64,000 nt of DNA from Chrysophaeum taylorii (Eukaryota > Sar > Pelagophyceae > Pelagomonadales > Pelagomonadaceae): positions 326,624 through 390,623 of the forward strand of contig JAQMWT010000028.1 of NCBI GenBank assembly GCA_029834535.1, written 5' to 3'. Both the position numbers and the translations under genes were made by a program. Below are positions 38,107 to 48,115 of the stretch, one piece after another. Within the stretch, counting starts at the first letter, position 1. Each line of letters begins with the position of its first letter. The notes below the pieces were generated by a model. That model worked only from the letters and a program-made list of their open reading frames with translations. It was not told the origin of the DNA and ran no database searches.

Positions 38107-40362
38107 TTATGCCGAGCCGATCGCCCCGCCAAAGCGCGAGGAGCCCGCGTTTCCCCCGTAGACGACGCCACTGCCGCCGACGCGGCGTTCTGGTCGCGCG
38201 GCGAGCTTGAAAGCTGCTGATCTGGTGTCGTCGATGTGGCGAGGCTGCGAAGCCGGAGGCGGTGCGTCGAGCGGCGGTGCGCGGGCGGAGGTATCTGCGG
38301 GAAGCTTGTGAACCACTCGGCGCGGTGGTGGTGGCGAGGAACCACAACTCATTTCGTCGTCCTCCGAGGTTACGGGAATAATACCGTCGTCGTCGTCGCC
38401 CATGGCTAGCGCCGACGTCGCGTTCGGGGAGGAGAGCGCTGTGAGTGTTGCGGCTAGCGTCGTGAGAGCTATCTGGGCATCGCGCGCGTCGCCGAAGGGC
38501 TCGGGGGTGACGGGCAGGCCGCTTGTCTTATTGGGACCGTATATCCAGACGACGGGGGTGGTGGAGACGTTGGTGCACTCGAGGAGCACGCAGTCGGCGA
38601 AATAGAGCGAGGCGCCGGCCTGCGCGAGAGCGGGGGCTACCCCCGGCGCGAAGGCTTCGATTGCCGCGCGGAGCGGCCCGTCGTCGCCCACGAACACGAC
38701 GACGCGGGTGCCGGTGGTAGCGTTGGTCACCGCCGCGAGGTCGTCCACCGGCCTCACGAGCAAGGAGAGCGACCACATGTGACGCGCGCGCCTGGCGAAG
38801 TCGAGCAGATCGGGCGCGAGGTTTTGAGCTCGTATCGAAGGGAAGGAGAGGCGCCACGACCGAGCGCGCGGCGCTGACGCGTCCTCGACTAGAGCGACGA
38901 CAGTTGGAAATTCGGTGAATCCCGGCGCGAGGAGCGAGCAGAGCGTATCCTTGAATACAGACCCAAAGTCGGTGCTCTTGTGTTCGGCCCAGGTTCCGCA
39001 CGCGAAGGCGCCAAAGCTCGCGTCGTACGCCGCGCGCGCGGCGAGCCGGAACAACGGCGCGACAGCGCGCGACATCGAACAACGAGGGGAGTATAGCATC
39101 ACCACCCACACGGTGGCCGTCTCGCTTGTCGTCGTCGTGTTGAGCCGCAGAGCACCGCTGGATACCTGAAAATTGGACGGCTCGAGTTCGACGACAAAAC
39201 TTCCGCCGCGAAAGAGAAGCTCGCCGGTCTCGGCTTTGACGCGGAACGACTCGCGGGCTCGCTCGTCCTGGGCCCTGCCGAGATTTTCGTATGCCGCGTG
39301 CGCCTGGTTGAAGATTGCGTCGAGCTTGTCGGTCGGCTGGTTCCTAAAGTGCAAATCCCTTTTGTCCGCGTGCAGGAGTCGCGAGACCTCTCTGAACGCG
39401 GCCTTCACCTCCTTTAACGCGGCGCTGCGGTCGACCCCGAGGATTGTCCAAGGTGCGATCGAGGCCAACCCTTGTGCTGTCGTCGTCGAATCCAAAAGTG
39501 CTTCGAGTCGCGCCTTGGTATCGACTTCCGCTGCCCCCGCGCCGCATTCGACCTCGAACATCTTCGACGGGAAGTGGTCGAAGTTCGGGTCTGAACATCG
39601 GACCCACTCGGGACGAATGAAGTCGGCCTTGGCGAACCTCCCACCAACAAGACACCGATATCCGGCGCGGATCGTCACGACCCGGCGCCACGCCTCGACC
39701 TCGGCGTCGAACGCGCTCTCCAACACGACTTTTCCGGATGCGGTCGTCGACGTCGTCTCCTCGGCCCTGCCGCCGCCGTACACGCTCGCGTTGTTGCTCC
39801 TCAAGTGCCCGTCAGCGTATTCCCAGACGGCAGCCTCCGAGCACCCGCGGAGTTCCAGACGTTCTTCTTTTTTACCCGCTCTCGCGTTGACCTCCAGCTT
39901 AACGAAAACTCTCTTACGGTTGACCAGAACTTCGTACGCGACACCGGCGCGCGGCCGCACTTTCGACACGACGCCCGCAACCCATCGCTGCCGCAGGTAC
40001 GGGTGACGCACCTCGACGGCCGCGCCCTCGGCGAACGGCTCGTTTGTCCCCGAGCCGCCCCCGCACGCGCAGCACTCGTCTCTCGCGCTCCCGAATCCGC
40101 CGTCGATGTGGCCGTACTTCGCGCACCACTCCTCCCCTAACTCCTCGTGCTGCGCGTACTTATCGCACCCATTCGTCCCATCGCTCCAGCCCTTCGTGTC
40201 CTCGCACCGCCGCACCACCTCGCGCCGCACGTGAAGGCATTTCCTTTCGTTCGACCCGAGATATCCAAGCACGAACGAAGGGCACAACTCCGACCCGCGC
40301 AACTCGCGCGCTGCGACCTGGACGACTACGAACATCGTCGCCATCGGCGCGACACACCACAT
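38107..40362 (-). CDS. ER-type J protein with thioredoxin-like region, HPD altered to HAD
   Basis: A 751-residue protein with a signal peptide (MWCVAPMATMFVVVQVAARE). A Cys-rich N-terminal segment (CLHVRREVVRRC, CDKYAQHEELGEEWC, CCACGGG) precedes a J domain at about residues 295-360 (APWTILGVDRSAALKEVKAA). The catalytic HPD is HAD here (331-333), so Hsp70 stimulation may be weakened or lost. After it comes a thioredoxin-like region in which the active-site position reads RCSMS (C428-x-x-S431): one cysteine only, unable to perform a two-cysteine redox cycle. The layout recalls ERdj5/DNAJC10 or DNAJC16. The C-terminal ~120 residues are low-complexity. Best reading: an ER lumenal co-chaperone relative with degenerate J and Trx motifs. 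The start is the ATG at 40362. Confidence 0.78.
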   Translation of the reverse strand: MWCVAPMATMFVVVQVAARELRGSELCPSFVLGYLGSNERKCLHVRREVVRRCEDTKGWSDGTNGCDKYAQHEELGEEWCAKYGHIDGGFGSARDECCACGGGSGTNEPFAEGAAVEVRHPYLRQRWVAGVVSKVRPRAGVAYEVLVNRKRVFVKLEVNARAGKKEERLELRGCSEAAVWEYADGHLRSNNASVYGGGRAEETTSTTASGKVVLESAFDAEVEAWRRVVTIRAGYRCLVGGRFAKADFIRPEWVRCSDPNFDHFPSKMFEVECGAGAAEVDTKARLEALLDSTTTAQGLASIAPWTILGVDRSAALKEVKAAFREVSRLLHADKRDLHFRNQPTDKLDAIFNQAHAAYENLGRAQDERARESFRVKAETGELLFRGGSFVVELEPSNFQVSSGALRLNTTTTSETATVWVVMLYSPRCSMSRAVAPLFRLAARAAYDASFGAFACGTWAEHKSTDFGSVFKDTLCSLLAPGFTEFPTVVALVEDASAPRARSWRLSFPSIRAQNLAPDLLDFARRARHMWSLSLLVRPVDDLAAVTNATTGTRVVVFVGDDGPLRAAIEAFAPGVAPALAQAGASLYFADCVLLECTNVSTTPVVWIYGPNKTSGLPVTPEPFGDARDAQIALTTLAATLTALSSPNATSALAMGDDDDGIIPVTSEDDEMSCGSSPPPPRRVVHKLPADTSARAPPLDAPPPASQPRHIDDTRSAAFKLAARPERRVGGSGVVYGGNAGSSRFGGAIGSA

Positions 40363-41502
40363 CCAGAAGATGCGAGGTCGCGAGGCCAAATCTCTGGGAT
40401 TCCTGGACGATGATCGTGTTGACTCGCGGCAGATCCCCTCCTCGACCCTATACGTTCAAACTATGACATCACCTATCCAATATCCCTAACGATGGGTGGG
40501 CTTGATTACGAATTGATGAAATGAATCGCGCAGGTTGTTAAAGGGATCGATCGATCAGGGTATAAACCAGGGTCACTGAACATAGCGCGCGACGAAGTCG
40601 ACCAATCCTGGGGAGTCCGTCAATTATGAGCCACCATTACTTTTGGTTAGCAGCTCCCAGGCTCAAGAGCCAGAATGGATGGTCGCTCAAAGGAAGAGAA
40701 ACGACGAAAAAGGAGAGAAGACCAAAGACGATCTTAGCGGAAGGCGATGGAGAAAGCAAAAACGGCAAAGCAGACGGGACAAGGCCGGAAGAGTCGTTGA
40801 CGCAGTGAGAAGCATATGGTGGGAGCAACAAAAAGAGCGCATGGTGGGATGAGGCGCAAGAGAGGTAGAACGGAGGGAACAGCAAAAGAAGCGCATTGTG
40901 GGAGGAGGCTAGCGCAAGAGAGGCGAAGCAGAACGTGACGCTATGGGGGCGAGGACTTTGTGGTCGAGGAGAGAGATGGGTTCAAAGGCAGGGCCGCACA
41001 ACCGCCGTTGTCGACGCTACCACCCGGGGAGATGGGACAGTCCAAGGCCGTAGCAGGATCGATAGCGGGAGAGCGATCACGCGCAGCGCGTGTGGCGAGC
41101 GATGAAAAGGAGAAAAAAACACACCAAGACAGGGGCGGGGGTGTTTGTTCGAGGGCAGGAAAGGGAACCCGCTCAGCGCGTGTGAGAGAGGGGAAATTTC
41201 GTATAGCACAAGAAGTGGCCCGCATATTTATTAAATTTCTCTGGACGTACTCACACGTGGGATCAGAGGTCTGCTGACAAGGGGCGCCGAAAGGTGACTT
41301 GGCGTAGAGTGATCATCGGGCATGTCACCGCGCGAACCGGAGACCGCGATGTGACTGACTGACTGGCAGCCAAAAGTCGTCGTCGAAAACGCTCCGTCTG
41401 CGCCCCCAGGCCATACCTCGTCCCAATACGAACGTCCCGGCTTCCAACCGGCCCGCCCGGGAGGCGAACAGGCAAAACACACACATCATAGCGACTGAAT
41501 TA
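40363..41502. other. Intergenic stretch with a helicase-gene fragment
   Basis: About 1.1 kb between the J-protein start and the stop of the Mfd-like gene, both minus strand. Holds the duplicated helicase fragment at 40369-40435 and an imperfect ~57-bp tandem duplication at 40815-40930 (GTGGGA-x-GAGGC and GCAAGAGAGG blocks). No gene is recognised. Confidence 0.5.
40369..40435 (-). repeat. 67-bp duplicate of part of the Mfd-like gene
   Basis: 63 of 67 bases match 42342-42408 of the neighbouring helicase gene, without gaps and in the same orientation. Translated, it still reads LPRVNTIIVQESQRFGLAT, the helicase motif around residues 605-625 of the source gene. It ends only 7 bp upstream of the J-protein ATG, so it must be part of that gene's promoter or 5' untranslated region. 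Confidence 0.92.
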
Positions 41503-44220
41503 TTAGATACCGACGAGGGCGGACTCATTGACGACGTCGGCCGAGTCGAGGTCGTCGACGTCGCCGTGGATGTGCTGAACTCGCTCGAGGAAGGTGGCCA
41601 TGTGCATAAAGACTTCGAGGAGGAAGTCGAGCTGCTTGGGCGGGGGGAGGGCCCCGAGGCGGACGACCTCGACCCGCTGGTTAGGCTCGTCAAAGCGGAG
41701 ATTGGACCTCAAGGCATCAGGGACCTCCCGGCAGAGAGTTGCCCAGGAGGGTGCATTGAGGTTTGGGGCCGAGACGATGGCAGAGGCAGGCACGTCCGAG
41801 GTCGACGCTTGTAGTTGTTGTTGTTGTTGTTGTTCGAGGCGTATGGCGTCGAAGCCGAGGCGGGCGGCGTTGCACTCGAGCATTCTGAGCTTGACGGCGA
41901 GTTTGAGGTTTGGGGCGAGGGGGGCCTCTTGTCGCCAGGTGTTGATTAGGTGAATGACGGCCGGGAGGTCGTCGGCACGATGGAGGGCGTCGAGGTCGTC
42001 GGGGTCGACGTCGAAAATCTGGTCTCTAACGGGCAAGCGAGCTCTGCACTCGTCGACGGGGGCGATGTCGAGGGCTCTGAGGCGATGGAGTTCGTCGTTG
42101 AGCATGCGCGTGTAGAGGTCGCCACCGACGTAGCGCGCCACTCTTCCCGACTGGCGCGTCCCAAACAAGGCGCCGGCGCCGCGTATTTCGAGGTCCTTCT
42201 TAGCGAGTTGGGGTCCGCCGTGTCGCGTGGAAGTTTCTATCGCGGCGAGCCGGGCGTACGCGTTTCGCGACAAGGTTTCTCGCGGGTGCAGGAAGCAGGC
42301 GACGGCGGGGCGGTCGCTGCGACCGACGCGGCCGCGGAGCTGATGCAAGGTCGCGAGGCCAAATCTCTGGGATTCCTGGATGATGATCGTGTTAACGCGC
42401 GGCAGATCGAGTCCGTTCTCGACGAGAGTCGTCGCGACGAGAACGGGACGCGTCAAGTTCGTCCCCGCAGCGAAGTCGGCCATGATACTCGCGACGTTGG
42501 GCAAGTTGCCGTGCGCGAAGACGACGTTGGGGGCGACGTCGGCGCGGCCCGTGTTGCCCAGCAGCCTCTTGACCCGGTTGATCGCGGGGTCGATGTCGAT
42601 GATGTGAGGGACGACGTAGAAGCACTGGCCGCCGCGCGAGAGCTCGCGGTTAAAGAGGGCGGCGATGCGCGCGTCGTCCCCGGTAGTGCCGGGCGAGTCG
42701 GGCATGACGTACGTCACGGTTTCGCCGCGACCGGGAGGGGGTTGCGGCAGCTCGGAGACGTCGCGAATACCCGACAAAGCCGCGCCGAGCGTGCGGGGTA
42801 TGGGCGTCGCCGAGAGCGTCAGGACGTCGACGTCCACGCACATCTCCTTGAGCTGCTCCTTTTGGGTGACGCCGAAGCGCTGCTCCTCGTCGATGATCAA
42901 CAGCCCGAGACGGCGCCAGTTCTGCCGTCGCGAGAGCAGCGCGTGAGTGCCGACGGCGACGTCGCATTCGCCGGACGCGATCGCCACGCGAACGCGGTTG
43001 TACTCTGCGCGGGGCTTGAGCGGCGGCGGATTGGTCGTCGCGTCCTTGCGCGGCCGTCCGCGCGCCGGCGGGTCGTTGTCTCGCGACTGCTCGCGCTCGA
43101 ACGCCTTCAGCACGAGCCTCCCCGACTCGGCCTGGTTCGCCCCCGTCTTGGACATGCCCAACAGCAGCTCGACGCGGATCCCGAGGGGGCCGAGCCGCTC
43201 CCGAAGCGTGTTGTAGTGCTGCGTGGCGAGGATCGTCGTCGGCGCGACGATCGCCGCCTGCTTGCCCGACTTGACGGCGATCGCCAGAGCGCGCATCGCC
43301 ACTTCCGTCTTGCCGTAGCCCACGTCCCCAAACACCAAGCGGTCCATGGGATGCGCGCGCCGGCACATGTCCTCCTCGATGTCGAAAATCGTCTTTTTCT
43401 GGCCCTCGGTGAGCTCGAACCCGAGACCCTCTTCGAGCAACCGCTGGTCCTCCTCCGACAGCGGCATCGACGGCGGCCGCTCCCGACTGCTGCGCGCCGC
43501 CGCGAGCGCGACGAGCTCGCGCGCGTGTTGGCGCGACGCCTCGACCGCGCGCTTGCGCCGGTTGAGCCACGTCATCGTTTGACTCAACTTTGAGAGTTTT
43601 GGCATCCCCGCGTCGTCATCAAATTGGTCCTTCTCGCCAGTCAACTTGAGCCCCCGCAACGTGGGCATGGAAGCGTCGTCGAGCGGAACCGAGTCGTCGA
43701 CGACGTCGTCGCGAAGCTTTGGCCCCGGCTGCAGCCCCGCGACGCGTCGCTGCTCGCCCAACGTCTCGCTCCCTCGTCGGAGCAGCGTCAACACCTTGGC
43801 GGCGTCGGCGGCCGAGACCGAAACTACGCGATCGGCGAATCGCAGCAGCACGGGCCAGTCGTCCTCCTCGCCTTCCGCGTGCCACCGACCCGCGTACGTG
43901 CACACGCCGCGATCGTAGTGAACGACGTAGTCGCCCTCGTACACAACCGTCGCATCGAGGCCCCGCCCGCCGATTCGCAACGGTACCACCTTGCGCTCGA
44001 TCTCCTCGTTGGAGGCCTCGTCGTAGTACTTCCTCTCCCGCACCTTATCTTTCTTCTTCTTCGGCGGCCCAAAACGCGTCACCCACGCGCGCGTCTCCGC
44101 CCCTCGAGCCGCCACCGCCGCTCGGGACGACGACAACCCATGAAGCGATTGGAAGCCGTCGCCGACGCGCAGCGACAGAGCGCTGACGACAGCGACGACG
44201 ACTCCACGGTATTGTTGCAT
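41503..44220 (-). CDS. Mfd-like transcription-repair coupling helicase, plastid-type
   Basis: A 905-residue SF2 helicase of the Mfd (TRCF) branch. Residues 90-165 form the RNA-polymerase-interacting CarD/RID-like domain (GDYVVHYDRGVCTYAGRW). The helicase core has Walker A GDVGYGKTE from Gly298, DEEQRFG, SATPIPRTL, the Mfd/RecG-type SGIRDVSELPQPPPGR, and motif VI around HQLRGRVGRSDRPA. Bacterial Mfd is about 1,150 residues; the N-terminal UvrB-homology module that recruits UvrA is absent here. The C-terminal ~200 residues are diverged, with a polyGln insert. The N-terminus is a signal-like MQQYRGVVVAVVSALSLRVG followed by DGF, which fits a bipartite presequence with Phe at the transit-peptide start. 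It may remove stalled plastid RNA polymerase (inference). Confidence 0.9.
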   Translation of the reverse strand: MQQYRGVVVAVVSALSLRVGDGFQSLHGLSSSRAAVAARGAETRAWVTRFGPPKKKKDKVRERKYYDEASNEEIERKVVPLRIGGRGLDATVVYEGDYVVHYDRGVCTYAGRWHAEGEEDDWPVLLRFADRVVSVSAADAAKVLTLLRRGSETLGEQRRVAGLQPGPKLRDDVVDDSVPLDDASMPTLRGLKLTGEKDQFDDDAGMPKLSKLSQTMTWLNRRKRAVEASRQHARELVALAAARSSRERPPSMPLSEEDQRLLEEGLGFELTEGQKKTIFDIEEDMCRRAHPMDRLVFGDVGYGKTEVAMRALAIAVKSGKQAAIVAPTTILATQHYNTLRERLGPLGIRVELLLGMSKTGANQAESGRLVLKAFEREQSRDNDPPARGRPRKDATTNPPPLKPRAEYNRVRVAIASGECDVAVGTHALLSRRQNWRRLGLLIIDEEQRFGVTQKEQLKEMCVDVDVLTLSATPIPRTLGAALSGIRDVSELPQPPPGRGETVTYVMPDSPGTTGDDARIAALFNRELSRGGQCFYVVPHIIDIDPAINRVKRLLGNTGRADVAPNVVFAHGNLPNVASIMADFAAGTNLTRPVLVATTLVENGLDLPRVNTIIIQESQRFGLATLHQLRGRVGRSDRPAVACFLHPRETLSRNAYARLAAIETSTRHGGPQLAKKDLEIRGAGALFGTRQSGRVARYVGGDLYTRMLNDELHRLRALDIAPVDECRARLPVRDQIFDVDPDDLDALHRADDLPAVIHLINTWRQEAPLAPNLKLAVKLRMLECNAARLGFDAIRLEQQQQQQLQASTSDVPASAIVSAPNLNAPSWATLCREVPDALRSNLRFDEPNQRVEVVRLGALPPPKQLDFLLEVFMHMATFLERVQHIHGDVDDLDSADVVNESALVGI

Positions 44221-44879
44221 CGAGGGCCGCGAAGAAGGGTTAAGCGCGAAGAAGGGTTAAGCGTGAGCGGTGAGCAGCAAGTTTCGCTTTCGGGTTCCTT
44301 CTGACTTGCACGCGTGGTCGTACCACAAATGGCGGGCGGGGGGAGGACCCGGAGGAGGCGGCGGCGGCGGCTTTTATTACAATAGATTTTTTTCTGGATG
44401 ATGATGATGATAATATCGGACGCGAACTGTTCTGGTGCTTGAAGGCACGACACTTCGCGCAGGGGGGGGGGCGCGCGAGCTGTTTCGCACGACTCGCGCG
44501 AGGCAAACAATTCGCGCGCGGGGTGAGACTATGCGGTGCAAGAGAGGGAAATGAGTCCAGCATCTTGAGGCGACGCGAGGGGGGCTGTGCGCGCGCGCGA
44601 TTCAGGGTGGTCAACTACGCACACAAGGAGAAAGAAGCGTGGGAGGAAGGGAGTCGGTGCGACGCGACGAGACGAGCGCGCGGCGCGAGCATCATCGCGC
44701 CATCCATGTCACGACGATACGACGCAGGTGCGCTTTCAAGGTGCTAGATGGGGCGTGCGTGCGTGCGTGCGTGCGTCGTCAGGGCGCGAAGCGTGGTGTG
44801 TTGGTCGTAGAAGGAGAGTCGTCCGTTATGGCTGATGGCACGACGAAAAGACGACGAAGAAGAGAAAAGAAAACGGCGG
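44221..44879. other. Intergenic stretch between myosin and Mfd-like genes
   Basis: About 660 bp. Both neighbours are on the minus strand, so it contains the myosin 3' untranslated region and the helicase promoter. A GTGCGTGCGTGCGTGCGT run (44756-44777) and a G10 homopolymer near 44462 are the only marked features. Confidence 0.45.
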
Positions 44880-47800
44880 TTAGCCGAGGCAGATAGAGAC
44901 GGCGAGAGAAAAGGCAGAGAGAGGTGTAAAAGGCGGACTGAAGTCTAAGTGGAAGCGGTTCGCGGAGACTTTGCAAAACTGGAGGACAACGGCCTCGTCG
45001 TCAGCGTGGTCGATCGACTCGCGGAGCGCGTCCTTGGCGGCGGCGACGAGCTGAAAGTTCTTGCCCGAGGCGACGCGGCCGCGACCGCGGAAGTTGAGGA
45101 GGTACATGCCGTCGCGAATGACGGGATCGCGCTGGACGAAGACGGGGATCGAGGGGTCGACCGTATCTTGCTGGAGGGCGTGAGCGCTGAGCGAGGGTAT
45201 CGCGCTGGCCTCGGCTCCGTAGGCGTGGGGCGCCAGAAGGACACAGATCTCGCGGGGCATCGAGCCGTTGGGCCTTTCCTGGCCGAAAATGGCGATCTCG
45301 CCGCTCGAGGGCGAGGTCGTCGCGGCCGAGTGGCGGTCGTCGCCCGCGACAGAATTCGACTCCTTGAGGCGAGCGATGACGCGCTTCGGAAAGTTGGTGC
45401 GACTCGATGTCGGCGCCGAGACAGTTTGGTCGTAGACGATGTAGTTGGAGCTCCCCGAGGCGGGGCGCCGCGCCGTGAGAAGCATCTTGGTCGGCTCGGC
45501 CGAGAGGAAGAGCTCGAATTGGTACGACGACATCATGCCGACGGCCTTGCGCTTGACGATCGTGTGGAGCAGCGGGAGCCGCGGGTCGTCGGGCGTCACG
45601 TCGAGGGGCGTCGCGTTGAGTCCGCGGTACGCCATGTCGCGGAGCGACGACGGCGACGACGGGTCTGAGTCTCCCAAGTTTTGCGCGGCGGTCCTGCTGG
45701 CGCGAACGGACGACGACAATCCAGACTGGGCCGACTTGGGGGCGAAGGTCTTGGGCTTGTTTGCTTCGTCCCAGAGCTTCTCGAGGATGAACCAGCGCCT
45801 GAGCCGTCTGATGCGCGTCGAGAGCCGGTCGCGCGAGATCTTCGACGGCTCGCGGACCAACGCCGGCGGCATTTCCTTGTTTTCCATGTCGATGGCCGCC
45901 GTGTCCTCGTCCTCCTCGTCCTCCTGGTCGCCGCCGTCGGTCTTGTTATTGAATTGCCCGTTGTTGTTGTTGCGCGCTCGCGCCGCCGCGTCCTCCTCGT
46001 TGGATAATACCGGATCCTCCGGCGGCTCGTCGTTGCCCGAAGACGGTCCCGCCTCGCCTCCCTGTTTTGGTCGCTCGTCGTAGGCGCTCCGCGCGTCGCG
46101 CTTTTCTTTTGCTTCTCGCTGCGCGCGCCGCTCGGCCTCCTGCGCGGCGAGCTCGGCCTCCTTGGCTTTCCGCTCGGCCTCCTTCCGCTCGGCCTCCTTC
46201 CGCGCGGCCTCTTCGCGCTTCCGCTGCTCCTCGGCATCCTTTTCCTTTTGTTCCTCGGCGAACGTGTCGGCCTGGCCGCTCGCCTCGATCGCCGCCTCGG
46301 CCTCGACTTCGGCGCTCTCGAGGCACGAGCGGACGTCGCCGAGGCCCTGGCGCAGGGCCTTGAGCGGCTCGGTGGCCCAGAGGACGAGGATCGCCTCGAT
46401 TTCTTCCTTGAGGCGCGCGAGTTTGGTTTCGGCTACGTCGGCGTGCGCGCGGATCTTCTCGCCTTCGGCGTTGGTCTCGGCGATGGCGAGGCGGCGAGCG
46501 GCCGCCTCGGCGCGCACGCAGATGCGCTCGGCCGAGCGCATCTCGTCTTGAGTTTTGGTGACTTCCCTGCGCGTTTCGTCGGTGCGCTCTTTGGCACTCG
46601 TGACGCTCGCCGCGTATCGCGCGACGTCCTCGGCGAGGCGCTTGGCCGTCGCGGCGTGCTCGGCCGCCGCCGTCGCCTTGCTCGTCGCCAGGTCTGCCGC
46701 TTCGCGCGCCGGTGCGCAGTGCGGGATCTCGTCGGCCGCCTTGGTCGCCGACGTTGCGACGCGCGCGGCCTGCGTGGCCGCGTTCGTCGCGAGCGTCGCA
46801 TTCTTCCTGGCCTCGCCCGTCGAGGTCGCGGCGTCTTCGCCACCTTCGTCGATCTCGGCGAGCGGGAGCGCGTCGAGCGCGAGGGCCGCCTGCTTGGCGG
46901 CGTCGCGCGCGCGCGAGTTCTGGGCGTGCACGTCCTCGAGCAACTTGCTCGCCGCCTGGGCCGACTCCTTGGCCTCGACGAGGCGACGCGCGATCACGGT
47001 CGCGCGCTCGGGGTCGGCGGCCTCGTCGAAAGTGAGGGCCTCGTTGATGCGCGCGAGGGCCGAAGCGGGAAAAAAGACGCGCGTCATGCCGAGCTTGTAG
47101 GCATCCGCGGGCACCTCGAACGCCTGGAGGATGCAGGCGACGACGAGGTCGTTGGGCGCGTTCTCGAACACGGACCTCGCGCTCTGCGGCATGAGCTTGA
47201 CGAGGTTGGCGTACTTGACGCGGTGCGGGAGGCCGACGCGCAGGACCTCGGTTGCCGCGACAATGCCGAGGGCGCGCAGCTGCTCGGAGACGTAGGCGCG
47301 GTCGAAGACCCCCGGCACCATCTTGGGCGTGGGCTTGATGCACCGGACGAATCCGCAGTCGGTCGCCTTGAGCGTCGCGCTGAGCGCCGTCATCGACGAG
47401 ACGAAGCGGCCGGCGACCGTCTGCGCCGAGCGTCGCCGCATCGAGGCGCGGCCCTCGGGCATCGCCTCCAGAGCCTCGGCCTCCTGCTGGTCGCCGAGGG
47501 CCGCGACGAACGGGGACGTCGACTCGGCGACGAGCGCCTGGAGGCCGTCGGGAACGGCGTCGAGGTTCGTGACGACCCATCCGTCGGTGTCCTTCTTGAT
47601 GACGGTGTACCCGACGATTCCAGCGTAATGTTTGACGTGGAACATGTGTCGGCGATCCTGAGCGCGCGTCTTGGCGAGGACGCGCCCGTGCTCTCGGCCG
47701 ACGTTCGAGAGAAACGAGGCGTCGCGCCTATCGTCGGAAAGCGCCGTCGCCCCCGCGTTGCCCGTCATGCACTGCGCGTCGAGGATCCGCAAAATCCCCG

Positions 47801-48081
47801 GGTTGAGGCCCTTGCCCGCGAGCAACTCGAGCGTCGCGCGCGAGTCGGGGGGTTTGAGGTCGCGGAGGCCGTCGAGCAAGATTCCCTCGGCCTCGTAGAG
47901 CTCGAGCTCGGCCGCGAACACCGAATCGCAAAACAGCTGCTGCAGCGCCTCGTTCGCGTAGTTTATCAGGAGCGTCTCGAGCCCGTTCCCGCCGTCGAGG
48001 GTCTCGAACCCAAAGATGTCGAGGATCCCGATGTACCGCGCCTTGGGCGGCGGGGGCGGTCTGTTGCTTTCGTCCTTTTTT

Positions 48082-48115
<34 letters not shown>

